Under the pieces are notes generated by a model that worked only from the letters and a program-made list of their open reading frames with translations, made no database searches and had not been told where the DNA came from. Of a DNA stretch of 64,000 nt, positions 59,828 through 64,000 are shown piece after piece. Position 1 is the stretch's first letter; each line of letters opens with the position of its first letter. This DNA is from Gymnogyps californianus (lineage: Eukaryota > Chordata > Aves > Accipitriformes > Cathartidae). A program made the translations under genes and the position numbers. The stretch lies in contig NC_059478.1 in assembly GCF_018139145.2 (NCBI RefSeq), positions 1,364,001 through 1,428,000 on the forward strand. The letters are read 5' to 3'.

Positions 59828-62586
59828 TCAGGACCAGCAGCCACCTTCGGAGACCCGCCTGGAGCTGTCAGCTGGGTGCCGCTGCTCTCCCTGTGCCGTG
59901 AGGCAGCTCCAGGAGAAAGCCCAGCGCAGAGCCCGACGGGCCGTCCTGACGACGGAGTGCCATCGCCGGCGAGCTGGGGGGCGCGGGAGGGCAGCGATGC
60001 CTGGCGGGGAAGGAGAGCTGGAGGCGAGGGGCTGGGCAGGCACCGGGCAAGCCCCCACCGGCCCCCAGCCAAGAAGGGCTTTTCCTGGGGAGTGGTGGCC
60101 TGGGCATGGCTAGCCTCCGTGCGTGCTGCCTCGGCCTCCTCCACGGCGGCTACAGGCAAGGCAGAAGCCGACGGCTTTGCATCTTCTGGCACCGCTGCGG
60201 GGACAGGTGCTCTGCACCCCTCGTCCCAGGGATCTCCGGCCAGGGGAGAAGCTGCTGGCTCTGCCTCTTCGTCTTTTAGCGCAGCAAGAGGCACGCTCTG
60301 TTGGTCGCTGTCTCCCTGTCCTGCAGCCCCTCTCTCAGGGACCTCTTCCTCTTCCGACTCTTCCAGCAGCTCCTCCAGAAGAGTATACCAGGCCATGGGG
60401 CCGTCAGAGGCAGAGCCCTGCCCTTCAGCCCTTGCTGCAAAGTCCTGGTCATTCAGGATGCCCCGAGCAGCCCCCACAGTTTCGGCACCATCGTCTGCCG
60501 CCTGGGGCACGGCCGCAGGCAAGGGAGACGCCGACGGCTGTGCATCTTGAGGCGCTGATGCAGGGAGAGTCGCACTTGGACTCTCCTCACAGGAGCCTCC
60601 AGGCGATGGAGAAGTTGAGCAGACGGTGTCCTCAGGCGCTGACGTGGGGAGAGGCTCGCTGTGCCCCTGGTCCCTGGGACCTCTGGCCAGGGGAGAATCT
60701 GCTGGCTCTGCCTCGGACTCTTCTGACAGGGCAGGAGACGCACGCTCTGAGTAGCCGTCTGCCTCTCCTGCGGCCTCTCTGGCCATGCTGCTGGGGGAGC
60801 CGGGCACCTGCTGGGGGCCTGCATCTGGCTCCTGGCTGAGACTTGAGAGGCTGGGGCTGACACAGATGGTGTGGATGGAGGTGTCTTCCTCCAGGTAGGA
60901 GGGGACCTCTCCTGACAGGTCTTCGTACATTTCATCATCCTCCTCTTCCTCCAGCTCCTCCAGCTCCTCCAGCTCAGCCATCTTGAGGCGCACAACCAGA
61001 AGACGCTTCGGAGCATCCATGGGCCCTGTGCGCAGCGGCATGCCATGCACACGTCGCAAGGGTGGCAGACGATGGCCCTGCCTTGCCATCGACCGTTCCC
61101 AGAGCCCTTCGGTGCACCTGCCCGGGGCAACTGGTTCACAGGCCTCCCCAGTAGCCCCGGTGCCCCTTTGAGCATGGGGATCAGGCCCTGGCTGAGCTGC
61201 AGGGGTCTTGCAACCCCACGCGGCCTCCACCTGGGCTGTTCTTGCCGGTGACGCCAGAGCAGTGGTGTGGGCAAGGTGCCCCTGGACCACCACCTGCTGG
61301 CTGGGTTCCCAGCTTGCAGCTACAGCGTGACCCGGTACCCCTGACAGAAACGCCTGGACTGAGGACTCCAGAGCAACGTCAGGGCTTGTGGGGCTGTGTG
61401 GGGCAGGCCCCCATCTCTCCGCCCTCACTGCCATGCTCCAGTCACCGAGGATGCCCCGAGCAGGTGGCACAAGCTCTCGGGGGCTGCTGGCCGCGAGGCC
61501 CACGGCGTGTGCTCTGCCTCTCCGAGAAGACCGGAGGCTGCTGCTGGCAGAGCGGGCAGCTTGGTGACACTTGCAGGCCCTGCTGCTGGAGCTGCACGTG
61601 CATGCCAGGGTGCAGCTGCCTGCGTCGCTTCAAGCCTTGGGACAGACGGCAAGTCTGGCATGGGCACTCTTTCTGGCCGTGTGACCCTGCTGCGGGGCAG
61701 TGCCTCCCGGCCCTCCAGCCCATCCGTCTGCAAGAGAAGGTGTGGAGAAAGGCCGTGGGACTGTGGTCCTTTTCCCCCGCATGCCAGCGGGAAACCCCCT
61801 GCACCCAGGCTGTCCTGCCAGCTCTGAAGGCAGTGCTCAGTCCTGCGGGTGGCTGCTGCCGTGCTCCCAGAGCCGGCTGAGGAGAGGCCTGGAGCCCACG
61901 TGGCCCTCACCAGGTCCAGGGAGCACCCCCGACATGCCCGGGCAGCCTGCCAGGCACGGCACGGGGCTCTCAGCTTGCTGGGGGGCCGGTCCCACCGGTC
62001 CCCTCCGGGACCTCCCGCCTTCCCATCGGCACCTCCCGGGGTCGGGAAGGCCTTGGGCCCCGTCTCCCTCCAGCTCCCTACCTGTGTGCTGAGGCTCCAG
62101 GTGCCCTGTGAGCTCCCTGGGTCAGGGAGCAGATTGAGCCTGTCCCCATGGAGGGGCGAGATCGTGGTCCAGCTATGCTGCGGGGCTGCCTGGGGCTGCC
62201 TGGGGCGCACCTGCGGGGAGAAGGAGAGGCGCGGGATGGAGGCGGCTGTGTCGGCACAGCGGCCCCCGCAGTGCCGGCAAGCTCGGCAAGCCCGGCAGTC
62301 CAGGCAGCTCCTGGCCACGACAGCCAGGCGCAGCTCGCTTCCGAGCTGCTCTCTGCCTCCGGGGCATCGCTGCGGGCCCGCGCGGGCCTCGGCCATCCCG
62401 GCGCCGGCTCTGCCCCAGAGAAGCCCCCGGGGACGGGCATGGCTGGCCATCTTCCCCCCAGCCCTCCCCCACCTCCTGCTGCCAGCCTCTCCCTCCAGCC
62501 CCATCCCTCACCTGGCGGCGCTTGTGCAGCAGCGGCAGCCCCTCACGGGGCTGGGAGTGGGCGTTCGCCCTCTGCTTCGCTGGCAT
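59828..62586 (-). pseudogene. Macrosatellite gene, unit 4 (two frameshifts)
   Basis: Exons are 62586-62512, 62210-62082 and 61727-59828, with introns of 301 and 354 bp and the same splice signals. Exons 1 and 2 are intact. Exon 3 lacks one C near 61530 (AGACCGG), which truncates the normal frame after about 60 residues of that exon, and one C near 60064 (GGCCCCCAGC), which replaces the basic C-terminus with a different tail running to 59596. From 61503 to about 60070 the usual frame is open. AATAAA is at 59695-59700. Homopolymer error is again a possible explanation. Confidence 0.6.
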
Positions 62587-63145
62587 CTTCGGGGTCCTCT
62601 GCCGGACACCTGCCACGGGCACCCAGGGGAGATGCTGCCTCCTGATGGAGCCGCTCTCCTGGGAGTGGCCACCCCAGGGCTCTGGCCCCAGAAGAGCCCC
62701 CACCGTGCGGGCCGCCGTGCGGACCCCCTGTCACAATGGCCTCTGGGCACGATGCCGGCCCGGGTCACAAAGGCCTGGCGGTCACCGCGGAGACGCCCCT
62801 GCCCGTCTGCGGGCAGCCCCCTGGGGACACGGTTCCTCCCCTAAACATCCCAAAAGAAGCCCTGTGCCATCCCAAACTGCTTTTCCTGTGCAGCCCAGAA
62901 CGCGTCCCACCCCTTGGCAGCAACTCCCTCAGGCTGAGGTGATCCGGAGAGCTGCTCCCCATGGCTCATGGTGGCGGGTGTGCCGCCTGGACCCCGGGGC
63001 TGATGCCTCTGCCGGGACAGCCCTGGGAGGAGCCCGAACAAGGTGCTCTTTCCTCGGGAGGCCTTGCTTTGGGTCCCCACCTCCACTGTGCATCCCTTCG
63101 TGCTCTGCCGGGCTTGTGCAGATGGATGGGCCTTTGATGGGCTGA

Positions 63146-63255
63146 TAGACCTTGTGATGGGCTTTGGAGTAGCCAGATAGCCTACTATTTGAGTTCCCCC
63201 TCCTGCCATTGTCTCTTGGAGCTCCATGGTGCATGTGTAGAGGAGCTTTGTCACA
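63146..63255. repeat. Diverged continuation of the partial fifth macrosatellite unit
   Basis: At about 63146 identity to the other units falls abruptly, but similarity continues: CTCCTGCCATTGTCTCTTGGAGCTCC aligns to the segment near 44473-44498 with few changes. It ends near GAGGAGCTTTGTCAC. Beyond about 63255 the DNA is AT-rich and unrelated. Confidence 0.7.
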
Positions 63256-63560
63256 AAAACTAACAGTTGCTTTTAATTCAGCATAAACAAATTGAGAATT
63301 CTGAAAATGTAACTGTAATTTCTGCAGTCCTCAGTTGAAAGATTCTCTTTCAGTTGAAAGGAATCTTTGAGATTTAGGAGAAATTAGTAACTCATTAAGG
63401 AGAAATTAGTAAATAGCAGGAGAAACAAAATATAAAGTGTTGATCAAGACTAAAATTCTTGTTAGAGAGTAAAAGCAGAGAGATATCAGCAGAGGTATAA
63501 AGGCCAAAATATTGAATTCTTTTTTAAATCACTCTTTCCTAAGATACCTACTACTGTTAC
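63256..63560. other. AT-rich non-coding stretch
   Basis: No gene is seen. Two short local duplications occur: TTTCAGTTGAAAG (near 63335 and 63350) and GGAGAAATTAGTAA (near 63377 and 63399). Confidence 0.5.
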
Positions 63561-64000
63561 TGTAAATTCGGCCACAAAAGAACCCTCTAAGACTTAGTTT
63601 GAAGTTTTAGAAGGCGGGCATTCTTTATTACAGCGCCGGATGCACGGGGGATCACTCCGCCCAACGTGCATGCCGTGTGTTTCATCAGCTAAAGCTTATA
63701 TTACCCTATCACATACATAAACATAACTGATTACCATATTTACATAGTCATTATGTGTGCATGTTGGGTTGGTAAGGGTCTCCTTCGGTTGTCTCTGGGG
63801 GTCATGGAGACCCCTGCCAGCACTTTCATGGTTGTCCTCTGGGCGAGTTCTTGGTCTTTTATTCCTTATTTAGTAATCCTTGTACATGCTTGCCAAATCT
63901 TGAGCAACTTCTTGTAGGTCGAGGTAACCTAATCACTCGTGCTTCAGGTTTCACATCGTTCCTATCTTAGTAGCCTCATTGTTTCTAGCATTTCATTGTT
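63561..64000 (-). mobile_element. Probable ERV LTR, minus strand, cut by window end
   Basis: The segment starts TGTAAATTCGGCCAC. On the minus strand AATAAA (63624-63629) is followed by GAATGCCCGCC, giving a layout of polyadenylation signal then U5-like sequence that I recognise from avian retroviral LTRs. The GC-richer part (CGCCGGATGCACGGGGGATC) would be the R region. The promoter end lies outside or near the window edge, so the call cannot be completed. Confidence 0.5.

Larger units (their letters stand above)
44101..63145 (-). repeat. Coding macrosatellite array: four 4.68-kb units plus a partial fifth
   Basis: The marker CCTCCCCTAAACATCCC occurs at 44101, 48785, 53468, 58152 and 62835, giving unit lengths of 4684, 4683, 4684 and 4683 bp in head-to-tail order. 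Units are nearly identical by eye, differing by occasional substitutions and single-base indels. The array is GC- and CpG-rich in an AT-rich neighbourhood. Its left edge at 44101 is sharp. The partial fifth unit matches to about 63145 and then continues as a diverged copy to about 63255. Each full unit contains, on the minus strand, an apparent three-exon gene, an AATAAA, a 32-bp tandem duplication and an ERVK-like LTR piece. Real copy number may be higher if the assembly collapsed copies. Confidence 0.95.

Overview
The window is nuclear DNA from a bird. The evidence is the repeat content: several 5'-truncated CR1 LINEs, two of which end in the typical ATTCT-rich tails, together with LTRs and a degraded provirus of the avian ERVL type and partial LTRs of an avian ERVK-like type. 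No conserved single-copy gene could be named. Identifications of repeat families come from recognition of the sequence, not from a database search.

Layout. (1) 1-43.2 kb is AT-rich intergenic or intronic DNA. It carries a CR1 nested inside a minus-strand ERVL LTR (9.76-11.65 kb), a solo ERVL LTR with a perfect 5-bp target duplication (12.72-13.32 kb), an ERVL provirus inserted into an older CR1 with a CTGAG target duplication (18.29-24.31 kb), two more CR1 fragments (28.4 and 34.7 kb) and an ERVK-like LTR (29.7-30.6 kb). Three possible minus-strand exons (about 1.0, 3.4 and 42.4 kb) are the only hints of an ordinary host gene. (2) 43.2-44.1 kb is a GC-rich block with a TATA-like site on the minus strand, of uncertain nature. 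(3) 44,101-63,145 is the main feature: a GC-rich head-to-tail macrosatellite with a unit of about 4,684 bp, four full copies and a partial fifth, nearly identical to each other. (4) 63.2-64.0 kb returns to AT-rich DNA and ends in what looks like another minus-strand LTR.

Each complete macrosatellite unit holds the same apparent transcription unit on the minus strand: a short first exon (25 codons), a 129-bp second exon and a terminal exon of about 1.9 kb. Both introns have GT...AG ends with pyrimidine-rich acceptors, all junctions are phase 0, and an AATAAA lies about 130 bp after the stop. Spliced, unit 2 would encode about 701 residues: a proline/alanine/glutamate-rich, probably disordered protein with an acidic segment in the middle, in-frame internal duplications and a basic, tryptophan-containing C-terminus. 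I do not recognise the protein. Units 1, 3 and 4 differ by single-base indels, mostly in homopolymer runs, that break the frame. These may be true decay or assembly error. A piece of ERVK-like LTR is embedded in every unit just beyond the polyadenylation signal, so the LTR was present before amplification. This array is the best candidate for an undescribed system. In general form it resembles coding macrosatellites such as the human D4Z4/DUX4, RS447/USP17 and CT47 arrays, but no homology to those is claimed.
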